From Saprospiraceae bacterium (lineage in GTDB: Bacteria > Bacteroidota > Bacteroidia > Chitinophagales > Saprospiraceae), in assembly GCA_020631235.1 (NCBI GenBank), contig JAHDHQ010000009.1, positions 1 through 39,656 on the forward strand: a DNA stretch of 39,656 nt. Direction: 5' to 3'. A program made the translations under genes and the position numbers. Each line of letters starts with the position of its first letter. The stretch's first letter is position 1. The notes under the pieces are model-generated. The model saw nothing but the letters and a program-made list of their open reading frames with translations. It searched no databases and was not told the DNA's origin. This document shows, one piece after another, positions 9,001 to 17,400 of the stretch.

Positions 9001-11013
9001 AGCATCATCAACCGAAACAAAATTGTTTACGTCATCATCAGAAAACATTGCCGTTCCAGGAACATATTCTAAGTCATCTGTAAACATATCTGGACCAGCT
9101 ACAGCAAGCCTGTATCTAACATCCGAACCACTTGAGCAATCTTCGACATTTTCCGAGGTAAAGTCATAACAAAAAGTCATTTCTATGGTTTTTGCTCCTT
9201 GAGGGTTTCCATAGACACCAAAGTTATATCCTACAACAGTTCCAGTCGAATTTAGATCTACTTCATCCGGGTTAGAAACTGTTTCTGCGCCAAACTTAAT
9301 TCCAAATCCATCTGTATCAGGAAAATCTTTGAAGGCATTGCTACAATTGGTTTCTCCCGAAATATAAAATTGTACATCATCACAAGAAATATCTACACAC
9401 TCACCAGCAGCCTCCGACGGATCAGAACAGGCCAATCCAAATTTTACAATAATATCTAGTGGATCAGATCCACCTGGTAAATCATCTAAAAATCCATCAC
9501 CATCATAATCCAGCAAACCTATATTAGGGTTGACATTATTTTCTAAACTTATATCTAAATCATCACCTGTTGAAGTGGTCTCAAAAGGAATTGACGTCCC
9601 ATTTATGTTTACTTCTTTTACTTCAATAGCTGTAACTCCACAAGCTTGAAAACCTATATGTAAATTTGTATATACATTTTGATCAGTATCTATACCATTT
9701 CCATTCTGTATAGATGCCACCACTTCAGCATCTGTTCCACATATCTGAATGCCGTTAGACAAAGAGGCCGATATAATAGCTTTTTGAGATCCGACTGGTT
9801 GAACCTTTAAAACTGAACCTTGTCCTGTGGATTCACAAACTTCATCATGACACCCATAAGAAGCTTTGTAAGAAAATGGAACATCACTAACAGAAGGACA
9901 ATTGGCTACTTCATAACATACTTGAACGGTTACTTTTTCATCAGTATCAAATTGGTCTGACTCTCCAAATGGGTTTTCTGAACCATTTCCAGGAAAAACA
10001 TCATTCATAATAGTTGTAATCAATGAACTATCAGCTGGATTATAAACAGCATCTGAAAGAATATCAATTCCATTGGCCGTCATAGAACTAACACTAATTG
10101 GACTTGAAGATCCCAAGTCAATACCACAAACCGCAAATTCAAATTCGTTTAGATAAGCTTGCAATCCATCTTGCGAAATAGTTAGATTTTGGCAACTAGG
10201 TGCTCCCAAAGATGTTACAATTGGATTTAATGGACTAGGCGTATTGACATTAAGCACTGGAACTTTTAATGAACCATTAAAATCATTTTCTATTAAATAA
10301 GTCCCTTCACATTGGATAGGCACTCCATCTGGCGGAAAGTAGAAATAACTATATTCCAATTCTACCATATATTCTGTATTGACTAAATCAACACTACAAT
10401 CTGCGCTGATACCTATATTAGCAACAAAAATATCGTCACATGTAACTCCATTTGCCACAAAAGCGGGTGAAGTTAGATCAGCGTCTGAATTAGAAATACT
10501 TGTGCATCCACCAAAATTGGTATCTTCAAAACCAGCATAGCGCATACCTTGAAGCATATTGACTGTCATTTCAAATCCATCGATAGTGCCTGGATCATCC
10601 GTAAATATTAATAGCGATAATGTATCCGAATTTCCGCAAACATTTAAGTTATCTGCCTGAGGAAAGTTGGGTACTTCCCTTAAATCCACAATTTGAATAT
10701 TAGGACAATCCCCAGGACCCATAAAGGCTGAGACATTGGACTCAATTCCCTTAATTGATTTTATATCATCAATTAAATTAGATTTAGCTTTCAAAAACTC
10801 ACTACGATAAAAAGATTCATCGTCACAAGTTGATAATTGATAGTTTAATCTTGCTTGTTGCACAAGTTCAACTTGATTGATTTTTTGATCAACTACTTTT
10901 TCTTCGTTATTTACTTTAAACAAATCAAAGAAGCCAAAACCAAACATTAAAGGAGTGAAAGCTAATGTGGCAATACATAAACTCAATAGAGTTTTAAAAC
11001 GGACATTTCCCAT
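1..11013 (-). CDS. Giant secreted DUF11-repeat adhesin, 3' end beyond window (gene 1)
   Basis: The frame is open from an ATG at 11013 to base 1 (3671 codons) without a stop. The first in-frame upstream stop is TAA, five codons before the ATG, which supports this start. The N-terminus (MGNVRFK, then a hydrophobic stretch to about residue 27) looks like a signal peptide, but no clear cleavage motif is visible, so a membrane anchor is possible. Residues about 40-1845 are a long Cys-containing beta-rich region with weak DUF11-like segments. Residues about 1846-2097 look like two Ig/PKD-like domains. Residues 2098-3671 are tandem DUF11 units, each opening with a (F/V/Y)DLAL(T)K motif and closing with an Asp-rich linker. 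DUF11 arrays are known in bacterial surface and cell-wall-associated proteins. Gene 2 lies upstream, 424 bp away, and a terminator and candidate promoter between them suggest separate transcription. A C-terminal sorting domain like those of genes 2 and 3 is expected off the left edge but not seen. The ligand is unknown. Confidence 0.93.
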   Translation of the reverse strand, partial: MGNVRFKTLLSLCIATLAFTPLMFGFGFFDLFKVNNEEKVVDQKINQVELVQQARLNYQLSTCDDESFYRSEFLKAKSNLIDDIKSIKGIESNVSAFMGPGDCPNIQIVDLREVPNFPQADNLNVCGNSDTLSLLIFTDDPGTIDGFEMTVNMLQGMRYAGFEDTNFGGCTSISNSDADLTSPAFVANGVTCDDIFVANIGISADCSVDLVNTEYMVELEYSYFYFPPDGVPIQCEGTYLIENDFNGSLKVPVLNVNTPSPLNPIVTSLGAPSCQNLTISQDGLQAYLNEFEFAVCGIDLGSSSPISVSSMTANGIDILSDAVYNPADSSLITTIMNDVFPGNGSENPFGESDQFDTDEKVTVQVCYEVANCPSVSDVPFSYKASYGCHDEVCESTGQGSVLKVQPVGSQKAIISASLSNGIQICGTDAEVVASIQNGNGIDTDQNVYTNLHIGFQACGVTAIEVKEVNINGTSIPFETTSTGDDLDISLENNVNPNIGLLDYDGDGFLDDLPGGSDPLDIIVKFGLACSDPSEAAGECVDISCDDVQFYISGETNCSNAFKDFPDTDGFGIKFGAETVSNPDEVDLNSTGTVVGYNFGVYGNPQGAKTIEMTFCYDFTSENVEDCSSGSDVRYRLAVAGPDMFTDDLEYVPGTAMFSDDDVNNFVSVDDANVSMSYPTEGAAELLIDFGDGTFSGLVCYKFQLEMEEPSCSPPSFLAASQQISSVCTDCDPDCEILKACRSTLLRIDPNDTGCVCVASYESLSNERVNLGYKDKTSSEQWTREELIDEGYAIDLGRFMPGDTLEHRGFLEILNPELVNDPVFWDFSWSYYPLSSTEVNMPKLPLVIDAAASVLDTIRVENPDGTSHIVDISDLAGCAASGSSTYYESNITNFGAQPWGTYNIEHPCNRNAGYNTYDFRDNQYLTWSLYNYEKIDECGGTWSNFAEGDCLDEFIETYGVTLNSKIYFTFRVPLVKNPHRETGLDLGIAPELETTARIYPSAGFYKYDPIAGAAARCNTSNLGSICRTFEPFNVTCAGGVEARTDITLNNCGGTVEHTFWVEELPGTTGDPWFTAEYRPAVEMYDVTSPIYAPLAYCANAKIERNGTFTDIFVDSTTNMLCSPVDGYNDNLCAIDDGTTGEIIFNLQEQGIKGLGVGLDNCDTIKLSYDYCMICPLPVEGLLEYKLELDYCNAGHIMDECSAFKYISTLVAADHPSRPAYEARTYADEIPLASGIHYYNELRYDTIYCKDDSPFPVVIVDDSEVTPSIPITSANVDGKELIASESAGVSIEIKEIEFCNPDPMDALGFSGYVTVPNSVSFEGACLDAAETMPLVSSLVSDDGQLKKYKIDFPSTVLGTTECISAFVKTTLLYCPQPGTIPPQICVGASSGCSPEEVRAALGGSGTCSSSEVCYAYIFGEADLQTEWFGLPDNPELCETFTLHVRTKNVKNLLLLNLEPTFELPFGMAVVPGSWEVAYPGGSVEMLGNFGTWTSVPDPDVVSGLDYAWSDDALWSSYIDINGLKGVSSTLDSNKVAFRFEVTTNCDEFLSGSKPKTETLASDPCGPGKLSSGSVESLPIIINGADPEDFAQLLAVANPTELFCGGLTNTFGITALNISEYPTTDSVVTCVTIPTDVLTYTPGSIAFTNGFVPDWTTETIIGNDLQVCVHSPAIEVGGSWSLTFEAAMLDNASCGDIELGADIKSVVESATCVPGPPAECDLFVQNSLNPSIFLELKPPLETTDIRVSTSCTDSEDPVDFCYEVDLSNPGPAYSGEVTVSIYDDVTNNGLVDSFDGELNSGTHNVTLENGESTTVMMCLEVAAIQACPVIIRRTYETDCACDHEDTPITNIEPDFIAELDDLTVLCDGQELGFDLCGGYTLSYDPASNMIERLTEDSIFLSIDDPSIETMFTISGTIGECPYETTKSILGVTDFELELEADEACQDQDLDLVLTIPDEYQDWVTVEWMPATYLDDPNSSEPIFNSPDVGTYNYSIVLTFGDGCELMDEVSVQVLPIGELGIGGDLTFCDGYAPGTLTTDAGFDYYEWYLLTSGLEVIQASTTIPEWNGPTATGQYIVKGFRYADDCPSVSAAHTITAIPCVDIELEKSIVDMPYPAQLGDIVTYEIEVCNVLDPDLGLVHSQDNVVVEENLPAGLTYTGNSVTTGSFAPGSPGVWTIGTMDAGDCETLTLMASIDMFGTFTNVAEVTGGDTPDVDSEVNNDDGDQSEDDEDPEEVTIPYVDLALTKMLDPATVTPVTVGDDVNFIVEVCNQGTIVATNVEVTDYIPDGYVLSTSDANGWADDDNDGLYENTIAGPIDPEMCAQVEILLTVQAAMSTDDYINVAEISGSMDDMGNDTTDDDIDSTADEDDGNDPGGEVGGDTDDTTDGENGDEDDSDPATVPVEYTDLALTKTLAPGQAQTVMPGDLVDFEVKVYNQGSIDAYNVGIIDYIPAGLMYDDSFGNNSADGWSDGDADGNPEITIAGPIAAFTGVETIIITLQVDPDLAAPADLENVAEITGSEDEDGTPQEDIDSTPDDDDGNDGDAEDNSIDGENGDEDDSDPAIINVEDEPIFDLALAKTLDPSTETPVYPGDVITFNIEVINQGNVDAYNVELTDSMGACLEVDSPEPNGWVDSDNDGVYEFVIPGPVMAGTSTIIQMDVVVSCASNDPNDYLNIAEISAAEDEDGNHPEDIDSTPDMDPSNDSMNPEDDNETEEDGSEGDDEDDHDWEFVPVEIFDLALVKTLSATQDMPIMPGDEVVFDITVINQGTVDAFNIDVTDYVPSGLEYMDSYGNNSADGWSDLDGDGNPTITINALTAGNEVTIQISLVVLPDTQGSLTNWAEIGAAEDENGDMPEDVDSTPDDDPNNDEFGDDNQEDGDGNDDEDDHDPETITIDYFDLALTKVLSDGQSQYVSPGDDVSFTIEVCNQGTITATDVMVVEYLPAGTEYSINDTNGWTDVDMDGDYENTIPGPIAPGDCESIDFVLTVLPMTPAPFELTNWAEISGASDGDGNPADDIDSTPDDDSDNDEYGDDNQEDGDGNDDEDDHDPAVFYTSDEDVYDLALDKELSPDQDVPVYPGTDITFVITIENQGNTDVTNVTVEDYLPAYLTLSTADTNGWVDADADGNPDQVIASMTAGEVVMLEIVVTLDAAFDGTSIENSAEITEFFDENGDPQDDTDSTPDDDPDNDEEEEDDEDTVELPVAMFDLALTKTLSPDEMAPYMPGDVVTFVVTVYNQGTVDAYNVGVVDYLPADLTLSPSDMNGWVDSDADGNPENTIAGPILAGEYAFINIDLVINPALMTPADLTNFAEITMAEDENGNMPPDIDSDPDDDPDNDAEGDDNQQDGDGTDDEDDQDWETIPVITEVFDLALQKVINPDQEFPVGLGDDITFDIWVYNQGNLAATNVEVSEHMPSGTVISTADTNGWTDFDNDGVYEQTIAGPIAPGDSVLLMVVLSITDVSDPLGLVNEAEISGADDENGDPIDDIDSTPDMDPDNDAGGDPYDDTNDEINDDGTVDEDDHDPEVIPIFDLALTKTTSWTDPITYGDDIPFDINVINQGNISAYEVEVTEYIPCGYFFDAANNPLWTYDMATSTAVTTIAGPINPVTTYTVPIVLTVQPCPDGDPSSNWTNSAEISGAQDEDGEDMSDDDPDSTPDNDPDNDPEGDNNDENGD
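1877..1926. repeat. 50-bp exact direct repeat, copy 1 (partner at 2357-2406)
   Basis: This stretch is identical base for base to 2357-2406, with both copies offset by exactly 480 bp. It encodes the acidic linker of DUF11 unit 6 (core DNQEDGDGNDDEDDHD). The surrounding unit is clearly more diverged than this, so the linker is either the youngest duplicated part or is kept homogeneous by gene conversion. Confidence 0.85.
2357..2406. repeat. 50-bp exact direct repeat, copy 2 (partner at 1877-1926)
   Basis: Second copy of the exact 50-bp repeat, in the acidic linker of DUF11 unit 5. Identity breaks immediately on both sides (base 2407 is a where 1927 is g; base 2356 is t where 1876 is a). Confidence 0.85.
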
Positions 11014-11039
11014 ACGAGGACAGATTTAACAATTAAGTC

Positions 11040-11059
11040 AATTAATAATTTTATTAATT
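11040..11059. promoter_or_regulatory. Small AT palindrome in the gene 1 leader
   Basis: A 9-bp perfect inverted repeat (aattaataa / ttattaatt, 2-nt gap) lies about 27 nt upstream of the gene 1 start codon. It could be a protein-binding site or chance in AT-rich DNA. No function is assigned. Confidence 0.25.
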
Positions 11060-11182
11060 CTATTACTGTCTCAGGTAAAGTATAGGGAATGTCAAATACG
11101 GCAAGCTGTGTAAGAATGGTTACTTAGCGTTTTTTCAATACCCTGTTTTTGTTGTTAAATCGGTTAAGTCGGAACTTAGAGG

Positions 11183-11210
11183 CAAATATATAATTATTTA
11201 TAATATTTAA
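11183..11210 (-). promoter_or_regulatory. Candidate Bacteroidota-type promoter of gene 1
   Basis: On the minus strand TATATTTG (11190 to 11183) matches the Bacteroidota -7 consensus TAnnTTTG exactly. Seventeen bases upstream is TTA (11210 to 11208) in place of the -33 TTG, one mismatch. Transcription would start near 11176, giving a leader of about 165 nt. The region is so AT-rich that a chance match is possible. Confidence 0.45.
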
Positions 11211-11381
11211 TTGTTTGATTTGATGTATTTTTTAAATAAATGTTTTTTAAGATATGTAAAAAATCCATACCTGTTTTTACCAGACAACATTTATCTGTGC
11301 AATAATTAATTGAATTACAATTATTTATGAAGTGAAAATATCAACGATGGCTCGCTTGGAGAAAGGGTGCTATTTAGGCTA

Positions 11382-11432
11382 TAAAAAAATAAAAAAAGGT
11401 GCAAAAATCATTCATTTGATCCTTGCACCTTT
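11382..11432 (-). terminator. Intrinsic terminator of gene 2
   Basis: Six bases after the gene 2 stop codon, the minus strand reads AAAGGTGCAA (11432-11423), an 18-nt loop, and the perfect complement TTGCACCTTT (11404-11395). A T-rich tract interrupted only by one A (down to 11382) follows. The 10-bp stem plus U-tract fits a Rho-independent terminator and implies that gene 1 needs its own promoter. Confidence 0.85.
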
Positions 11433-11437
11433 ATATT

Positions 11438-14400
11438 TTACTCTAATAAAAACATTTTTCCGGTATGCATTTTTCTACCCTTGGATTGTAAAGTATAATG
11501 CTTTATACCTGATTCTTTAAAGTATTCCTTTTTGAGTAAAACTTTATTAATACCAATTTCTGCATGAATCTTTGTCGAAAATTCCAGTTGGCCTAGATTA
11601 TTAAACAAACGTAACACATACGTATCTTTTATATCTGACTCAAACTCAATTGTCGTCGTCTGGATCCATGGATTTGGATAAGCTTTAACTATACTTTGTT
11701 CAGCTACAAATTCTTTTAAGCGTATACGTTTAGTAGTCAAATCATTACCTAAATAACACTCCGTATTTAGTAGATCACCTAGCTTAACATCCTTAAGTTC
11801 ATCTTGAAATATAAAACTCATAAAGTTTTCTCCTGCTTGAACTTCTTGAATTGATTTAGGAGCATAACTCAAGACTAAATTGCCATACGCGTTGTGAACA
11901 TTTTGCATGTCCAAATCCATAAGATCAGATTCAATGTCAAGAAGACTTGTAACATCTGTTATATGCATTTGTAAACCATAAAGGTCCATATTTTCTGTAG
12001 CAATCAATTGCAACTCATTACCTGAGATTACATACTCAACATCGATCATTTCATTAGACCTATTATCTGTATGATCTATTATGGTATTCTCTACAGATCC
12101 ATTTACATCACCCACTTTTACACCTACAAAGTCAATCCACATGTTTTCATTAAGTGATCCAATAAGATAATCTTCATCAAAACCAGAAGACCATGGATTA
12201 CTAGGTTCAATAAATTGATTTAATGCATCCACAAATCTCCAACTGGTATTATTAGTAAATCGCTCATTGATGCCTAAAATCAATCGTCTAATATCCAATA
12301 AATCAGCGGCTGTTATACTCTCAGAATTATCAGCGTCTGCTGCGATTAACTGATATGGCGAATCCAGGTCATTGATTCCCAAAATATGTCTTTGTATAAT
12401 AACAATATCAAGAGTACTCACTCCATTTAATGGATCATAATCGTAAGTTGGTTTCACTTTATACGAACCTCCAGTAGGCATATTTTCAAAACGATAATCT
12501 CCTGCTTCATCCGTCAGATTCATCAGGGTATCTCCTTCTAGATATACTTCAATATGTGAAAGATCTACATTAGTTTCGGTAGCAATATTTCCTCTTACAG
12601 CCACCATATTCATTTCTGGACAGATGTCTTCATCATTATTATCAACTACTTGAATGGTTGTCTCACAAAAGGCTTGATTCCCTTCCTCATCAGTGACCCA
12701 TAATTCTATCGGGAATGCACCCAAATCATTACAGTATAATGTAATCAATGTAAAGTTTACATCTTCACTGAAGCTGAAATCTATATCATATCCACAAGGA
12801 TGGAAACTACCGCCATCAAAGTCCTCTGCTGTTATAGTCACTTCTTCATCGTCAAACTCTCCATCACCATCATTATCTACAGGCATTAAAAAGACCGGCT
12901 GATCAATTTCACAAACAGGGATCGGTGTTTTTGTACTAAGGACTTGGAAACTATAATCACAAGTCGTTTCATTTCCGCAACCATCTTGTACTGTCCAATA
13001 GATTTGATGTGTTCCGACTGGATATTCATCACTAGCTTCAATAGCCAATCCAGAAGTATCAATACTACCATCTGTATCAATATCAATATCAAATTGGACA
13101 ATGAGATTTTCTTCTGTTGTGCAATCGTCTTCCACAAGGAGTTCTAAGTTAACGTCTCCCGAAGCGCAATCCACATCAGCCGTTTCGACGATGATATCTA
13201 CACATGTACTTAAAATCGTAGGATCTATAGTGTTATTAATTTTGAGTACTTGTTCGTGTTCCCAACGTAAATAAGCACCATCTACTTGCTGGCACCAATC
13301 AACTAAGGTCCAAGTTCTCAATACTTTCAAACATGCCGTTTCTCCTTCTACAAACTCGAAGACTTGATCCACATACTCATGTCCTACTAATTCACAAGGA
13401 CCTTCATCAAATACAGGTCTATTATAAGGAGGATCTAATGCATCTGGAGATAAGTCATCCAGTCCACAAACATCTGTAGATTCAAAATCTGCAGGCCACG
13501 TAATACTAGCTAAGCCAAATGCATCGCTGTTAATAACTTCTATAATTTGAACGCAGGTTTGTGCCACCTGTCCATTATCCATTAAGTCAATTGTACGTTC
13601 AATGATCCCTATACCGCATTCACTTCTTTGATCATTAATAGATTCTTCTAAATCACCTTCATTCATACAATTATCAGACATGGATGGATATCCAAAAGTA
13701 GCAGCCAAATCATCAATATCAAAGATCGCCGTGCACTCTACCGTAGTATCAGGTAAGCAAACCATGGTTGGAGTTACTTTATCTTGAATCTCCACCATAA
13801 CCATACACTCGTTTGTATTACCACTCATATCAGTTACTTGTAAACGTACCATAACTTCTGTTTCAAAATCAGCACAACAGAATTCTACAAATGGTCTAAA
13901 AGTTAAATTATCTGGAATATCACAGACATCTGTCATTCGACTCACTAGCACACTGCTTACTCCACAATCATCAAATGATCCTTGATCTAAAGAATTTGCA
14001 TAAGCGATACCATAACCAAGATTATTCAGACTTACCGCAATGCTTTGTTCGCATATAGGAGTAGGCTCAATGTTGTCCTCCACATCAATCATCATTTCGC
14101 ATTGACTTAAGTTGCCACAAACATCAAAAACTGAATATATAACGCTGTGGTTACCTGTAGGCAGCACAATATCTCCACCATTTGTATTGAGTGTTCCAGA
14201 ACCATAATTAATTAAGTAACTATGAATGTCGTTACAAGCATCCACGGCATTGGCCATAGGTAAAGAAATCTCTGCTCGACAATCTGCAGTTGTAGTCGAC
14301 ACAGTCACATCATCAGGGCAAGTTAACTCAGGACCTGTTGTATCTGTAATATCAATCATTTGAGTGCATGTCTCTTCATTATCACCATCGCAATCCCATT

Positions 14401-17400
14401 CTATTATGGTCCAGGTACGCATAATTTTGGTAGAACAATTAGGTCCGGGTACTTCCATATCTTCATAGCTAATCAGTAGATCACAATATTGATCCGCTAC
14501 GTCAGGATATAAATAAACTGGCATGCCCTCACTATCTAATATAAATGGTACTCCTGTACCTAATCCTGTTTCTTCATCATATGGTACAGGATATCCTTGA
14601 GCATCTAGAGGTATACTATGTGCACAATCAAGTGCGTTGGCTGTACCGACTGTAAGATTGTCAGGACACATTATGGTACTGATATCTGGTCGTTCTAGTG
14701 AAATACTAAATGTACATGGGGCGGAAGTATTGCCCATTTCATCTTGAGCTACATAAGTCCGAGTAATCACTGTGCTATATGGATCATCACAATCCATTGC
14801 TTCTGGAACTTCATTGGTTAAAATCACCATTCCTGGTACGCAGAATTCCGTAATTAGCACAGATTCGTCTATGCTGGCTAGTGCACCACAAGAGACAATA
14901 GTATCTGATGGACAAGTCAGTGTAGGAGGTAAATAATATTCAATACATGCTTCACCACTACAAGTGTTTCCACATTCTGGTTCGGTAATCGTATAGGTAA
15001 TGCAATAACCTAATAAATCCATACCTACTGTATCATTAGGCATAGGATTACTCCATGGATCAAACAACTCAATATCATAATAATAATTACAATAGTCTTC
15101 AATACCAGCGCCACCCATCGCTGGTGTAATCACGGCAATACAATCTTCATTTAATGAAACATTAATTGAAGCTTCACAAGCAATTTCGCAATTGCTGATG
15201 CATGGTAAGACCTGAACTTCTGCTTCTTCTTCCACTTCTCCTGTAGTCATGTCTGCTAATTCAAACTGACCAGTTACGGAAGCTCTATTAAATAACATTT
15301 CTGGATCTACCGCTAATGATGCATCCAACTGCGCTGTAAAAGATACCCTTATACTATCACACGGTTCTAATAAGCTCGGTGTTCCATCAAATAGATTAGG
15401 ATCTCCAGCTGCCATACCATCAAAACCTATATTTATTGTAGGATCAACGGCAGCTGTTGTATATAGGATGACTGGATCTCCTCCAACTGCGATGCCTACG
15501 TAACTTGGCCCAAAGTTAAGTGGATCATCCAACTCATCTATCAATTCTATATCCGTCAAATCTTCATTTCCAACGTTCTTAAATAGTAATTCGAAAGTTA
15601 CATCTATGTGGTCCACCATTCCTGCAGAAGGCTGAATATCCACCAAGAATTTATCTAAGGATATGGCAGGTACAGCTATATTTTCAATATCACTATCATC
15701 TTCATCTCCATCGATTCCTGCTATCTCATTATCACTCACCGAACCATCATTTCCGAAGGTACTATCGTAATTTGAATCCTGATCTTGCGATGACATATCA
15801 TTGCCAGAAGTATCATAAGCTTGCACAATTTCTCCTGTATTTAGGTACGCTGTAGCTGGAGTGTCACATGCTTTTATGATGTAATAAACCACCAAAGTAT
15901 CCGTCATACCAGGTAATAAATGTTCACCGTAAACACTTGTGTGATTCCCATTCGAATCCTCAGTCCATGCCGGATTTAATGAAGAATCAAACTCAAAACC
16001 ACAAGGCGAATAATCAATCATAGATACATCAGTGGCTGCCATATTTCCTTGATTAAACAAAATAAAATCAAAGGCTACTGTATCTCCAAACATATGTGGA
16101 CCAAGTGACGCTGCTTTCTTAATAAAAGCTAAATCAAATACAGGTATACTAGCAATATCGTGATCATCTTCATCAGCAGGATCATCAGTCTCATCATCAA
16201 TCGGTTCTCCATCATTGTCTGCAATCTGATCAGGTGTGGAATCCACATCTAGCCTGATCATGTTTAATGTATCTTGAGCTTCACTTATTTCCGCCATATT
16301 AGTATAGGCAATCAACCCGCCAGTACTATTCATGATCGTAAGTTCTATTGTGTCGCAATGGAACTCTCCCTGAGCTAAAGTATCAGTAATTAAACGAGTA
16401 TATAGTGGTGCATCGGAATCATCCCATCCAGGATTATCAGTTGCATCAAAACCATAACCTACCGGTACATAATCGGTTAAGGTGATATTAGTTGCCGGTA
16501 CATTTCCTTGATTTAAAGTGGTAATTTTAAAGCTCACTTTATCGCCAAACTCGAATGGCTCTGGAGTGATAATTTCTTTAATCAAGGCAAGATCAAATAT
16601 CTCTATAGTTTCTTCGTCCATAAAGTCTTCATCATCTACATCTTTATCATCGTGAGTTATGTCGTTGCCTTCTTCATCTGACATTGATTCTAGCCTAGCA
16701 ATATTTGTATAGGCGCCTTCTTCTTCACAATACGTTAGAGCAAGCGCAATTTCCACAGACATTGATTCGCCTGGCTCGAGTGGTCCAGCCACAGAAGCAG
16801 TCGCTTTATGGTCTGCACTATGGTAAGTCCAGAATCCGTCGTTTATATCCAGATAAGTAAAACCACATGGCAATGAATCAAAAAACTGAATATCATATAA
16901 ATCTTCATTTCCTTCGTTGAACAATTCGATATCAAAAACAATGGTATCTCCATAGCTGTAAGGACCATTATTTTCTGTGGTTTTCAATAAAGCCAAATCT
17001 ACCACATCAATGCGTTCAATATCGTGATCATCTTCTGTAGAACCTACGGTTTCACCCGTTCGATCATTACTAAAGTTGTGATCTTGGAAACTATCTGCAT
17101 CTACCCATGCTCCTCCACTAATATCTGTAGAGTTTTCAATTTCGGCAATGTTAGTATAGATATCTTCCCCACCATCAGTTTGAATGATTTCAGCTCTGAT
17201 AGGGAATGTGATAGAGTCTCCAGGTGCCAAACTTGTAGGTATATTGTACGCTAATACTGGATTTGCCGAACCGTCCCAATCAGGATTAATGGCTGGCAAA
17301 AACAAGTAACCTTCTGGTAAACTATCTAAGACAGTGATGTTATCTGCTTCAACATTACCTTGGTTATATACCGTAATGTTGAAGGTAACTGTATCTCCAT

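Larger units (their letters stand above)
11014..11437. other. Intergenic region between gene 2 (upstream) and gene 1
   Basis: This 424 bp gap is very AT-rich. On the minus strand it holds, in order, the gene 2 terminator, an AT-rich stretch, a candidate promoter near 11183-11210, and a leader of roughly 165 nt before the gene 1 ATG at 11013. I see no convincing Shine-Dalgarno sequence before the ATG, which is usual in Bacteroidota. The plus-strand open frame crossing this gap (11332-11520) passes through the terminator hairpin and into the antisense of gene 2, and is not believable as a gene. Confidence 0.8.
11441..15202 (-). repeat. C-terminal module shared with gene 3, copy in gene 2 (1254 aa)
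   Basis: From CISNCEIAC to the C-terminus this region aligns end to end with gene 3 31427-35176. Landmarks occur in the same order in both: ELFDxWSNP, the ITEPECGN / VTEPVCGN pair, a (Y/H)PVPYDxxTGLGTG segment, MRTWT followed by xEWxC, NTNGG, CCAD, VLRTWT/ILRTWT, DGGSFHxC, NDEDICP, NGVSTLDIVIIQRHILGI, NTSWRFVDA, MWIDFVGVK, YPNPW. Identity by eye is around 40% over the first part and higher over the dockerin-like part. It holds several HYR-like beta domains, then a carboxypeptidase-regulatory-like fold, dockerin-like pair, possible cohesin-like sandwich and sorting domain. Confidence 0.85.

Noticed and set aside
11332-11520. 62-aa plus-strand open frame across the gene 2/gene 1 gap
   Set aside because: It runs through the gene 2 terminator hairpin and into the antisense of the gene 2 sorting domain. 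No ribosome-binding site or recognisable protein.
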